Assembly (NCBI GenBank): GCA_003162495.1
Contig: PMOF01000134.1
Location: forward strand, 1-5,084
Direction: 5' to 3'
Source: Acidobacteriaceae bacterium
GTDB lineage: Bacteria; Acidobacteriota; Terriglobia; Terriglobales; Acidobacteriaceae
Length of the DNA: 5,084 nucleotides
Position 1 is the stretch's first letter; each line of letters begins with the position of its first letter. The notes beneath the pieces were generated by a model. That model saw only the letters and a program-made list of their open reading frames with translations, was not told the DNA's origin and did no database searches. This document shows, piece after piece, positions 1 through 5,002 of this stretch. The position numbers were made by a program, and so were the translations under genes.

Positions 1-323
1 GAGACGCTCAACTTGGCAAAGGTGCCGCCCAGGGCCTCCTTGACTACGCGATAGACGCCGCCGCGGGTAAACATCGAACAGCTTTCGACATAAACCGCGC
101 GCACCGCAAAGCTGAACAGCATGATGCCGAGGATGAACCATGGGGCTGCCGCGCCTACTGCTTCTTCCGCGATGCCCCCGGCATAAAAGGCAGAGGAGCC
201 AAGATCGCAAAGAACAATGGCCGCGGCTCGCCAAAAGGAGATGAACGTGAGCATCACGGAGGATGCCACAATCAGCCGCACGCGGTTTGAGGGTGGGGCT
301 ACGGTGGTTCGAGTGGATGCCAT
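1..323 (-). CDS. APC-superfamily amino acid permease, N-terminal part
   Basis: This is a partial gene: 107 codons are visible from an ATG at 323-321, and the rest lies left of the window. The product is probably an inner-membrane amino acid or polyamine transporter of the APC superfamily. After a polar N-terminus of about 15 residues comes a hydrophobic stretch (about 18-31), then FWRAAAIVLCDLGSSAFYAG, a Gly/Ser-rich first helix of the type that forms the substrate site in APC transporters. A second helix follows (about 61-75), and the segment RGGVYRVVKEALGG resembles the conserved post-helix-2 loop. Very similar N-termini occur in large acidobacterial permeases (recalled, not searched). No Shine-Dalgarno sequence is visible before the ATG; a hairpin sits 8 nt upstream instead. 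A good sigma-70 promoter lies about 70 bp upstream. The family call is fairly firm; the substrate cannot be told. Confidence 0.75.
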   Translation of the reverse strand, partial: MASTRTTVAPPSNRVRLIVASSVMLTFISFWRAAAIVLCDLGSSAFYAGGIAEEAVGAAAPWFILGIMLFSFAVRAVYVESCSMFTRGGVYRVVKEALGGTFAKLSV

Positions 324-331
324 CGTGAGAG

Positions 332-351
332 TGCCGGCGCGATGGCCGGCA
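332..351 (-). promoter_or_regulatory. Hairpin in permease leader, next to the start codon
   Basis: A perfect 7-bp inverted repeat (TGCCGGC, 6-nt loop, GCCGGCA) sits in the predicted transcribed leader of the permease gene, 8 nt upstream of its ATG. All stem pairs but one are G-C, so it should be stable. It occupies the place where a ribosome binding site would be, and no other SD-like sequence is present, so an effect on translation is possible. It could also be a chance GC-rich palindrome. On the plus strand it is followed by TTTT, but no plus-strand gene reads into it. Confidence 0.45.
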
Positions 352-394
352 TTTTAGGGTCCAGAGGGCGTCAATCTTCGCCCGCCCTGCGGTG

Positions 395-423
395 AGTTTA
401 TGTCTGATTAAGAGGGGAGTCAA
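395..423 (-). promoter_or_regulatory. Sigma-70-type promoter for the APC permease
   Basis: On the minus strand, TTGACT (423-418) and TAAACT (400-395) are separated by exactly 17 bp, a near-consensus -35 and a 4/6 -10. Transcription would start near 388 and give a leader of about 65 nt before the permease ATG at 323. It lies just downstream of the stop codon of the small membrane protein gene, so the permease can be transcribed on its own, although read-through from the upstream gene is also possible. Confidence 0.6.
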
Positions 424-449
424 TGAAAATCATCGTACCTGTATCTCGA

Positions 450-608
450 CTATGGTTTAGTCTCCGCCCGCGGGAGAATGGGCTCATCCTCGCCAAAGAG
501 CTCTTTGCCGTCCTCGATGAAGCTGATGAAGACCACCACGGAAGAACCGATCAGGCCGACGAAAAACATGGCTTCCAGAATATGCATGCCCAGTTTTGCG
601 AAGAACAT
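450..608 (-). CDS. Small single-helix membrane protein (52 aa)
   Basis: The ORF is open further upstream, but the start is placed at the ATG at 608-606, because residues before it (Pro/Ala/Ser-rich) look like translated noncoding sequence. The resulting protein begins MFFAKLGMHILEAMFFVGLI and has one transmembrane helix at about residues 9-31 (LEAMFFVGLIGSSVVVFISF), then an acidic cytoplasmic-type tail (IEDGKELFGEDEP). A TACAAT -10-like box lies only 6 nt upstream of the ATG, so the message may be leaderless. The gene is divergent from lnt and lies upstream of, and codirectional with, the APC permease. I recall similar short proteins beside acidobacterial APC permeases, which would make it an accessory protein candidate, but this is not checked. 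The function is unknown. Confidence 0.6.
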   Translation of the reverse strand: MFFAKLGMHILEAMFFVGLIGSSVVVFISFIEDGKELFGEDEPILPRAETKP

Positions 609-614
609 ATGCAG

Positions 615-620
615 ATTGTA
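615..620 (-). promoter_or_regulatory. -10-like box TACAAT, possibly leaderless transcript
   Basis: TACAAT on the minus strand matches 5 of 6 bases of the -10 consensus and ends 6 nt before the ATG of the 52-aa membrane protein, so transcription would begin at or next to the A of the start codon. No good -35 is seen 16-18 bp upstream. It is a plausible but weak call. Confidence 0.35.
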
Positions 621-714
621 GCGCGTTTTCGCGGCGTCCGGTGGCGGATACGGGGCCGAAGGCGACAGAGTTGGGGCCGGAGCTAGGCGCCTGATGCGAT
701 AAACTCGGCCCTGT

Positions 715-2412
715 ATGCAGCGCGAAGCCTTGAAGAGATGGAATTGGAAGCTATGGATGCTGTGGGCCGCAGCCGGTCTTTCCGCGGGGCTGCTGGAGCT
801 GCCTTTTCCGTTGGCTGGGCCGCTGCCGGTGGGTCGCAGCATTTTCGCCTGGTTTGGTTTGGTGCCGCTCCTGTGGGCGATCCTGTTCCGCGCAGGGACT
901 GAGAGGCAGGTTTCGCTGCGCCAAGCCTTCCTGCTGGCTTACCTGTGCGGCGTTCTCTGGTACACGGGAAACTGCTATTGGGTCCGCGATGTGATGGGCC
1001 GTTACGGCGACATGCCGCCCTTTGCGCCCACGCTGCTGCTGCTTGGATTCAGCCTGGTGCTGGGACTTTATTTTGGACTTTTTGGTTTGGGGGTGGCGCT
1101 GGTGCGGCAGGCCACTGGCAGCACACGGCTGGCGCTGGCAGCGGCGCCGATTCTATGGGCCGGGCTGGAGTTGGCCGCTTCGCGCATCACCTCTGTGCCG
1201 TGGGATCAACTTGGCTATTCGCAAGTGGACAATGCGCTGGTGAACCAACTGGCGCCGTGGACCGGCGTGTACGGCATCAGCTTTGCGCTGGTTGGCGTGA
1301 ATGCGCTGATCGCCGGCGGTTTTGTACTGGAACGGTGTCCGCCAAGACCATTCCTGCAGGGACCGCGGCCATGGGCGATCGCCGGAGTGGTTTTGATGTT
1401 GGCCGGCGCGGCGGGGATTTTTTTGCCGCCTCCGAGACCGGCAGGGACGGTGACTGCGGTGTTGATCCAGCCGAATCTGGATGTAGGAAGCGACAGCAGG
1501 TGGATGGGACCCGGCGAATGGGACCAGCACATTGCGGAGTTCATTCGCCTGGGCTCGGAACGATGCAAGACGTTCATCGATGGCATTCCGCAATCGGGCG
1601 CGCCGAACGGCGAAATGGATTGCACAGCGGACACTGCGCCGCCGGACCTGGTGGCCTGGCCTGAATCGCCCGCGCCGTTCTTCGAGACGGACGCGCGCTT
1701 TCAGCAGGCGACGACGAAGATTACCGCCGACGAGCACGCGCCGCTGGTGGTGGGCAACGTAGGCGCGGACTACTCCACCGATGAGCAGGCATGGCGCGAC
1801 TACAATTCGGCGCTGGTTGTGAGAGCGGACGGGGCGCGCGTTGGCCGGTACGACAAGATTCATCTGGTGCCTTTCGGCGAGTATGTGCCTTTCCAGCATT
1901 GGCTCACGTTTGCGCGCAAGCTGACCGGCCGTGTGTCTTCGTTCACGCGCGGCGATGAGCGCAAGGTGTTCTTGCTGGGCGGACGCCGCTACGGAGTTTT
2001 CATCTGCTATGAAGCAGTGTTTGCCGACGAAGTGCGCGAGTTTGCGAAGGCCGGCGCCGAGGTGCTGGTGAATATCAGCGACGACGGCTGGTACGGGGAC
2101 ACGAGCGCGCCGTGGCAGCACCTGAACATGGTGCGCATGCGGGCCATCGAAAACCGGCGCTGGATTTTGCGCGACACCAACAACGGTGTGACGGCGGCGA
2201 TCGACCCGTATGGAAGGGTGCGGCAAAGCATTCCGCGTCACCAGGTGGACGCGCTGCCGGCGCGGTACGGATTTCGGGACGACGTTACGTTCTACACGGA
2301 GCATGGCGATGTGTTTGGGTGGATTTGTGCCGTCGTGAGTTTGGGGTTGGTTGGCTGGTCGGGGAGAAAACTGTTGCTTGCGTGGGCCATCGCCCAGGCT
2401 GCAAAATCGTAG
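715..2412 (+). CDS. lnt: Apolipoprotein N-acyltransferase
   Basis: Lnt transfers an acyl chain from phospholipid to the N-terminal cysteine of diacylated apolipoproteins, the last step of lipoprotein maturation, in the inner membrane. The 565-residue product is somewhat longer than E. coli Lnt (512). Hydrophobic helices fill about residues 12-240, the nitrilase-like (C-N hydrolase) domain runs from about 245 to 515, and a last helix lies near 532-560. The triad is visible: E317 in VAWPESPAP, K381 in YDKIHLVPFGEYVP and C431 in GVFICYEAVF. Other family motifs are DDGWYGDTSAPWQH and ENRRWILRDTNNGVTAAID. Extra residues near 290-312, before the catalytic Glu, account for part of the added length. 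The ATG at 715 has no SD; an in-frame ATG at 757 has GGAAG just before it but would shorten the polar N-terminus. A TAAACT box (700-705) ends 9 nt before 715, so the leader may be only a few nt. The gene is divergent from the small membrane protein gene. Confidence 0.96.
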   Translation: MQREALKRWNWKLWMLWAAAGLSAGLLELPFPLAGPLPVGRSIFAWFGLVPLLWAILFRAGTERQVSLRQAFLLAYLCGVLWYTGNCYWVRDVMGRYGDMPPFAPTLLLLGFSLVLGLYFGLFGLGVALVRQATGSTRLALAAAPILWAGLELAASRITSVPWDQLGYSQVDNALVNQLAPWTGVYGISFALVGVNALIAGGFVLERCPPRPFLQGPRPWAIAGVVLMLAGAAGIFLPPPRPAGTVTAVLIQPNLDVGSDSRWMGPGEWDQHIAEFIRLGSERCKTFIDGIPQSGAPNGEMDCTADTAPPDLVAWPESPAPFFETDARFQQATTKITADEHAPLVVGNVGADYSTDEQAWRDYNSALVVRADGARVGRYDKIHLVPFGEYVPFQHWLTFARKLTGRVSSFTRGDERKVFLLGGRRYGVFICYEAVFADEVREFAKAGAEVLVNISDDGWYGDTSAPWQHLNMVRMRAIENRRWILRDTNNGVTAAIDPYGRVRQSIPRHQVDALPARYGFRDDVTFYTEHGDVFGWICAVVSLGLVGWSGRKLLLAWAIAQAAKS

Positions 2413-2427
2413 GCTTTTGGGGTACGA

Positions 2428-2450
2428 TTTCGCACCTTTTGAGTGCGAAA
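2428..2450 (+). repeat. Hairpin downstream of lnt
   Basis: A perfect 8-bp inverted repeat (TTTCGCAC, loop CTTTTGA, GTGCGAAA) starts 15 nt after the lnt stop codon. It is in the right position for a transcription terminator, but no T-run follows directly: the next bases are ACAGGGGTTTTT, so the first T-tract begins 7 nt after the stem. It may be an atypical terminator, an mRNA-stabilising 3' hairpin, or part of a dispersed intergenic element. Confidence 0.45.
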
Positions 2451-2462
2451 ACAGGGGTTTTT

Positions 2463-2549
2463 ATGCAAGAACTGGGCATTTCTGGGCCGATTTGTGCATT
2501 GCTTTTGGCATGGGTCGTCTTTCTATGTTGCTTTTTATCATCTAGTTGA
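2463..2549 (+). CDS. Possible 28-aa hydrophobic peptide
   Basis: A short reading frame starts at ATG 2463, preceded by AGGGG with a 5-nt gap, which can serve as a ribosome binding site. The product has a short polar start (MQELGISGP) followed by a strongly hydrophobic segment of about 18 residues (ICALLLAWVVFLCCFL) ending in SSS, so it could span a membrane once. It lies 50 nt after lnt and directly behind the 2428-2450 hairpin. No family is recognised. T-rich sequence readily gives hydrophobic frames by chance, and this stretch may be noncoding remnant sequence, so confidence is low. Confidence 0.22.
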   Translation: MQELGISGPICALLLAWVVFLCCFLSSS

Positions 2550-2680
2550 GCCGTAGGAGAGAGCGGAAAGTGCGAACGGATGGCGGTATGGGGGGGGTGG
2601 GGTCACCATTTCCGGCGGAAAGAATGAGATTTTGGTTGGGGTAGACCATGCGATGATTATGCGCTGGCGCGTGGTAATGA
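2550..2680. other. Stretch without a recognisable gene
   Basis: No frame on either strand gives a protein I recognise. One plus-strand frame stays open from about 2557 to 2730, but it has no early start codon or family motif. A run of eight G (2590-2597) followed by T and four more G is the only compositional feature. The sequence may be the decayed upstream part of the antitoxin remnant that follows, but I could not align it to any expected HTH N-terminus in any frame. Confidence 0.4.
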
Positions 2681-2809
2681 TTGGCAAACGGCGGCGTTGC
2701 TTTTTCGCGTTACGAGAACTGCAAGACTAAGCCGTCGCTGGCCCTGATGAAGTTGCTCAAAGTGCTGGATCGTCACCCTGATCTGCTCGATGAGGTCAAG
2801 GTGGCGTAG
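2681..2809 (+). pseudogene. HTH (Xre/MqsA-like) antitoxin, C-terminal remnant
   Basis: A 42-codon open stretch between two stops, without a usable start codon, encodes GGVAFSRYENCKTKPS followed by LMKLLKVLDRHPDLLDEVK. This matches the C-terminus of helix-turn-helix antitoxins of the MqsA/Xre kind, where the recognition helix ends in AFSRYE(N)GKTKP and is followed by LLKLLDRHP-L-EV. The usual Gly of ENGK is Cys here. The zinc-binding N-terminal half and the first HTH helices, expected upstream, are absent; in-frame stops (TGA at 2678-2680, TAA just before it) close the frame. No toxin gene is visible next to it. It ends 26 bp from, and convergent with, the secreted-protein gene. The relationship is judged from memory of the motif; remnant status is clear. 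Confidence 0.65.
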
Positions 2810-2835
2810 CCTCGCAAGCATAGCGGGAGCATCTT

Positions 2836-4038
2836 TTATTCGTTGAATGGGTTCGGTATGGCAATCCTCTTGAGAATTTGAATGGTCTGCGTGCGGTTTG
2901 ACTCGCTGCGCTCCGGCAGAGTGCCGATGATTACATCCAAGTCAGCCTGGTACCGCTTCACAGCCGCCTTGCGCTCTTCCTCTGTACCCGCAAACTCACC
3001 TATCTTCACCATCCCATCCGTCGCCAAATCTCGTGCGGCACGCAAAGCCTCATGCAACTCGTACCTTGGAAGATTGTTCGGATCGCGCCACGCTGCCTCA
3101 AGCAGATTGAGCTGAAGCTCCTTATTGCGCGAATTGGACAGCCCATTCACCAGGATCAATCCGATCCGAGTCTCTTCATCCGATTCCTCAGCGGCGGCAA
3201 TGAAATGAACTTTCGCGCGAACTGCCTCATCGCCTTCAAGGCATGCCAGCCGCTGTGCCGCAAGGAGCAGGTCCGCTTGCCTTTTTTCGATCGCGGCCAT
3301 TTGCTCCGTGCCGATCTCGTTGAGCTTCGGCAACAGGCTCTTCATGCGTTTCTGGCCTTCTTCGGATGAATCCGCGGCACTCAGTTGCGCTTCCACATCC
3401 TGCATAGTCTTCTTCTGCGACTCTGTTAATTCAGGTCGCGGCACTTGCTCCTTGGCTGCCTCCAGTTCACTGGAAAGTGATGCGACCAGCTCCGTCTCTT
3501 CTGCCGCACCACGCGCAACAATATCGATCCCCACCGCGTTTGTCGCCGCACAGGGATTGCAGTCTTCAATGGGCGACAATCGACGACCCCATGTCGAAAT
3601 TGCGGTCAATCGCTCGGAAGCAACCGATACTTCATAATGGCCGGGCTGCTCGAAAAGGACCGTTCGATTGATCAGCACCGGCACCCGCACCGGCTCACTC
3701 CCGAGCGTCACCAGGGCATTGCCGTCCAGGCTCTTTCCACTCTGGCTCTGCTGCGACCGCATCCATCCGCCATCAGGCGAAACATAGACTATGTCTCCCG
3801 ACGGCAGGTAAGGGTTCTCATTCGTATCCACGGAATAGCCAGCCGTCGCGCTCGTGAACACTAGGTCCACCGTTATGGGATCGCCAACTTTGAATTGAGA
3901 TTGGCCGTTGTGCGCCTCAAGCCGAACGGTGATTCCGGAGTTAGGCAGCGCGGTCCCCACAGCCGCATCCTGCGCGGCGCACCACTGGCAGGCGAGCGCC
4001 GCTATGAAGAGGACGAGATTCCATATGACTCGGGGCAT
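2836..4038 (-). CDS. Secreted protein, Ig-like domain plus helical repeats, function unknown
   Basis: The 400-residue product starts with a signal peptide (MPRVIWNLVLFIAALACQWC), likely cleaved near residues 21-23. Residues about 34-175 look like a beta-sandwich (ITVRLEAHNGQSQFKVGDPI; GYSVDTNENPYLPSGDIVYV; PGHYEVSVASERLT) and contain a CNPC pair (C160, C163) that could form a disulfide. A charged, Glu/Lys/Gln-rich, probably coiled-coil segment follows (about 178-262), then HEAT-like helices (about 263-345; CLEGDEAVRAKVHFIAAA, LLEAAWRDPNNLPRYELHEA). I recall uncharacterised acidobacterial secreted proteins with the same YSVDTN-PYLP motif and C-terminal helices. The start is the ATG at 4038-4036; a TTG one codon upstream is also possible. 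The SD is weak (GGACAG about 9 nt upstream). A TAGAAT box at 4129-4124 could be its -10. It is the only apparently intact gene between lnt and prfB. A partner or substrate cannot be named. Confidence 0.7.
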   Translation of the reverse strand: MPRVIWNLVLFIAALACQWCAAQDAAVGTALPNSGITVRLEAHNGQSQFKVGDPITVDLVFTSATAGYSVDTNENPYLPSGDIVYVSPDGGWMRSQQSQSGKSLDGNALVTLGSEPVRVPVLINRTVLFEQPGHYEVSVASERLTAISTWGRRLSPIEDCNPCAATNAVGIDIVARGAAEETELVASLSSELEAAKEQVPRPELTESQKKTMQDVEAQLSAADSSEEGQKRMKSLLPKLNEIGTEQMAAIEKRQADLLLAAQRLACLEGDEAVRAKVHFIAAAEESDEETRIGLILVNGLSNSRNKELQLNLLEAAWRDPNNLPRYELHEALRAARDLATDGMVKIGEFAGTEEERKAAVKRYQADLDVIIGTLPERSESNRTQTIQILKRIAIPNPFNE

Positions 4039-4159
4039 CAAATCACTGTCCAGTTCCTATTACTTTAGCCCGAATAACGCGGCATGGATGAAAAAACAGT
4101 TACACCGGCAAAAACGCACGCGGATTCTACGGGAAACTCTCCCTCGTTCCCGTTCCATG

Positions 4160-4460
4160 CTACTCATACCGCAGCGCCACCACCGCTCCGCCTTCATCGC
4201 CGCCCGCGCAGGGATCAACGTGGCCACCAGCGCCACAAGCGCCAGCAACAATGCAACAGCCGCATAAGTGAGCGGATCATAGGGGCCCACATTGAACATC
4301 AGGCTCTTGAGCAGTTGCGCCGTGGCCAGCGCCGCACCCAGCCCCAGCAGCCCGTCCAACGCAATCAACCTTACCCCTTCGTCTGCAATCAGTCGCAGAA
4401 TATCCATCCGCGTTGCCCTCAGCGTCACGCGCACGCCAATCTCCTGCGTCCGGCGGGTGG
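4160..4460 (-). pseudogene. ABC transporter permease (MacB/FtsX, ADOP type), 3' remnant with frameshift
   Basis: About 100 codons match the C-terminal end of a MacB/FtsX-type permease: RRTQEIGVRVTLRATRMDIL, a first helix (LIALDGLLGLGAALATAQLL), LKSLMFNVGPYDPLTYAAVA, a second helix and the cytoplasmic IPARAAMKAE. This is the canonical end of ADOP permeases (normally around 800 residues), which finish with a DPxVALRYE-like tail. The tail is present here, but in another frame: AVVALRYE followed by TAG at 4162-4160. One base is missing near 4184-4188, so the open frame would run past it into about 35 unrelated residues. Toward the 5' side, homology stops near 4460, exactly at an inverted-repeat block. 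An ATG at 4542 keeps the frame open, but the encoded WIEEEIPGPRSGTWG sequence comes from that block. At least 85 percent of the gene is missing, so it is not functional. Confidence 0.8.
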
Positions 4461-4520
4461 CCCATATCTGACCACCCCAAAACGATTGCGTGCCCCAGGT
4501 CCCACTTCTGGGACCTGGGA
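4455..4520. repeat. Inverted-repeat block at the permease break
   Basis: Two perfect inverted repeats lie side by side: GGGTGG/CCACCC (4455-4460 and 4472-4477, 11-nt loop) and CCCAGGTCCCA/TGGGACCTGGG (4494-4504 and 4509-4519, 4-nt loop CTTC). The second has an 11-bp stem and is followed on the plus strand by ATTTCTTCC, so it could also act as a terminator in that direction. The block starts where permease homology ends and lies 23 bp from the 3' end of the HigA remnant. Similar phrases (TGGGACCTGGGGCAC, GGGTGGCCCA) are, as I recall, common between acidobacterial genes, which suggests a dispersed repeat. This was not searched. Confidence 0.6.
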
Positions 4521-4542
4521 TTTCTTCCTCAATCCAATCCAC

Positions 4543-4758
4543 TCACGCCCCGGCGTAGGCTTCAACGTCGCGTTCAATGGTCTTGCTCAGTTCAAGCCGG
4601 GCCTTGGACAGGTCGTGCATCTGCTGGAGGTTGAGCCAGAACTCCGGACTGTTGCCGAAGAAGCGTGCCAGGCGCATTGCCGTGTCTGGCGTGACCGCTC
4701 GGCGGCCATGAACGATGTCGCCAATGCGCGTGGCGGGGACGCGGATTCTGTTTGTGCC
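4543..4758 (-). pseudogene. HigA-family antitoxin, 5'-truncated remnant
   Basis: An open stretch of 71 codons without a usable start encodes VPATRIGDIVHGRRAVTPDT, then AMRLARFFGNSPEFWLNLQQ, then MHDLSKARLELSKTIERDVE and the end AYAGA. This is the second half of the Xre-type HTH and the C-terminal tail of a HigA (addiction-module) antitoxin; NSPEFWLNLQ is the family signature. Intact HigA proteins are about 95-105 residues and begin with HPGEILLEEFL plus the first HTH helices; that part (about 30-35 residues) is missing. A TGA at 4761-4759 closes the frame, and the sequence beyond it is a hairpin cluster. A higB toxin gene would normally lie upstream (to the right), and none is there. The intact C-terminal part, without frameshifts, suggests that the truncation is recent. 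Confidence 0.78.
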
Positions 4759-4763
4759 TCACA

Positions 4764-4849
4764 CCGCCCCGCTGGGGCGGAAAAAGCTCTTCCGTGGGCT
4801 ATCCCAGGGTTTCACCCTGGGCTATTTTCGCCTCCTCCCTCCGGGAGGA
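4764..4849. repeat. Cluster of short-loop palindromes, possible dispersed element
   Basis: Three perfect hairpins with 3-nt loops follow one another: CCGCCCC-GCT-GGGGCGG (4764-4780), CCCAGGGT-TTC-ACCCTGGG (4803-4821) and TCCTCCC-TCC-GGGAGGA (4833-4849). Between the first two there is a weaker pair, CGGAA/TTCCG (4778-4782 and 4790-4794). TGGGCTAT occurs as a direct repeat at 4795-4802 and 4818-4825. The block abuts the 5' break of the HigA remnant. The middle part (GGGCTATCCCAGGGTTTCAC) is familiar to me as a frequent intergenic sequence in Acidobacteriota, so a REP- or MITE-like repeat is likely, though not verified. It lies upstream of the candidate prfB promoter. Confidence 0.65.
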
Positions 4850-4879
4850 CCGGGGCCGAATTCGCCGCGACCAGCGCGG

Positions 4880-4888
4880 TGTTATTCT
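4880..4888 (+). promoter_or_regulatory. Candidate extended -10 for prfB
   Basis: TG-T-TATTCT forms an extended -10 (TGnTATnnT) on the plus strand. A poor -35 (TTCGCC at 4861-4866) lies 16 bp upstream, as is usual when an extended -10 carries the promoter. Transcription would start near 4895 and give a leader of about 120 nt before the prfB ATG, containing the tandem repeats. It is a plausible but unproven call. Confidence 0.35.
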
Positions 4889-4920
4889 GGAGCAGTCGAT
4901 GGGACGCTGGTTCAACAGTT

Positions 4921-5002
4921 CAAATCAAAGCCGGGTAATACCAAATCGAAATCGGGTCATCTCAAATTGAAGTCAAGTCAAATTAAATCCAAGTCAGGTC
5001 AT
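4921..5002 (+). repeat. Degenerate 21-bp tandem repeats in the prfB leader
   Basis: Four units begin with CAAAT and share the pattern CAAATyrAArtCrrGT followed in most by an AT-ending tail: 4921-4941, 4942-4962, 4963-4978 (shortened) and 4979-5002. The first two units are both 21 bp and the closest to each other. The stretch is A-rich and C/G-poor compared with the window, so it should form little RNA structure. It ends 11 nt before the prfB start codon. It may be an unstructured ribosome landing region, or simply replication-slippage debris. Confidence 0.55.

Noticed and set aside
351..374. TTGACG and TAAAAT boxes on the minus strand as a second permease promoter
   Set aside because: The gap between them is only 12 bp, too short for a sigma-70 promoter; the 17-bp pair at 395-423 is much better.
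423..686. An 87-codon plus-strand frame opposite the small membrane protein
   Set aside because: It has no motif, is Arg-rich at its end, and is antisense to the better-supported membrane protein.
945..1664. A 239-codon plus-strand frame overlapping lnt
   Set aside because: It is out of frame within lnt, with a Gly/Arg/Cys/Trp-rich translation and no recognisable domain.
1153..2304. A 383-codon minus-strand open frame
   Set aside because: It lies entirely antisense to lnt, whose catalytic motifs are clear; the Arg/His-rich sequence is typical of a mirrored GC-rich gene.
2428..2462. A classical rho-independent terminator for lnt
   Set aside because: The stem is good, but the T-run begins 7 nt after it, behind ACAGGGG; reported as a hairpin only.
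2590..2602. A G-quadruplex from the G-rich run
   Set aside because: Only about three usable G-tracts are close together; the next G-tract is over 30 nt away.
3976..3990. Lipoprotein signal (lipobox) in the secreted protein
   Set aside because: ALAC at residues 14-17 has Ala at -3 and Leu at -2, not the usual Leu at -3, so ordinary signal peptidase I cleavage is more likely.
4084..4938. A 284-codon plus-strand open frame
   Set aside because: It runs antisense to the permease and HigA remnants, has a His/Arg/Gln/Pro-rich composition and matches no family; it is a shadow frame in GC-rich DNA.
4921..5002. CRISPR-like array
   Set aside because: The units are contiguous, degenerate and have no spacers; this is a simple tandem repeat.
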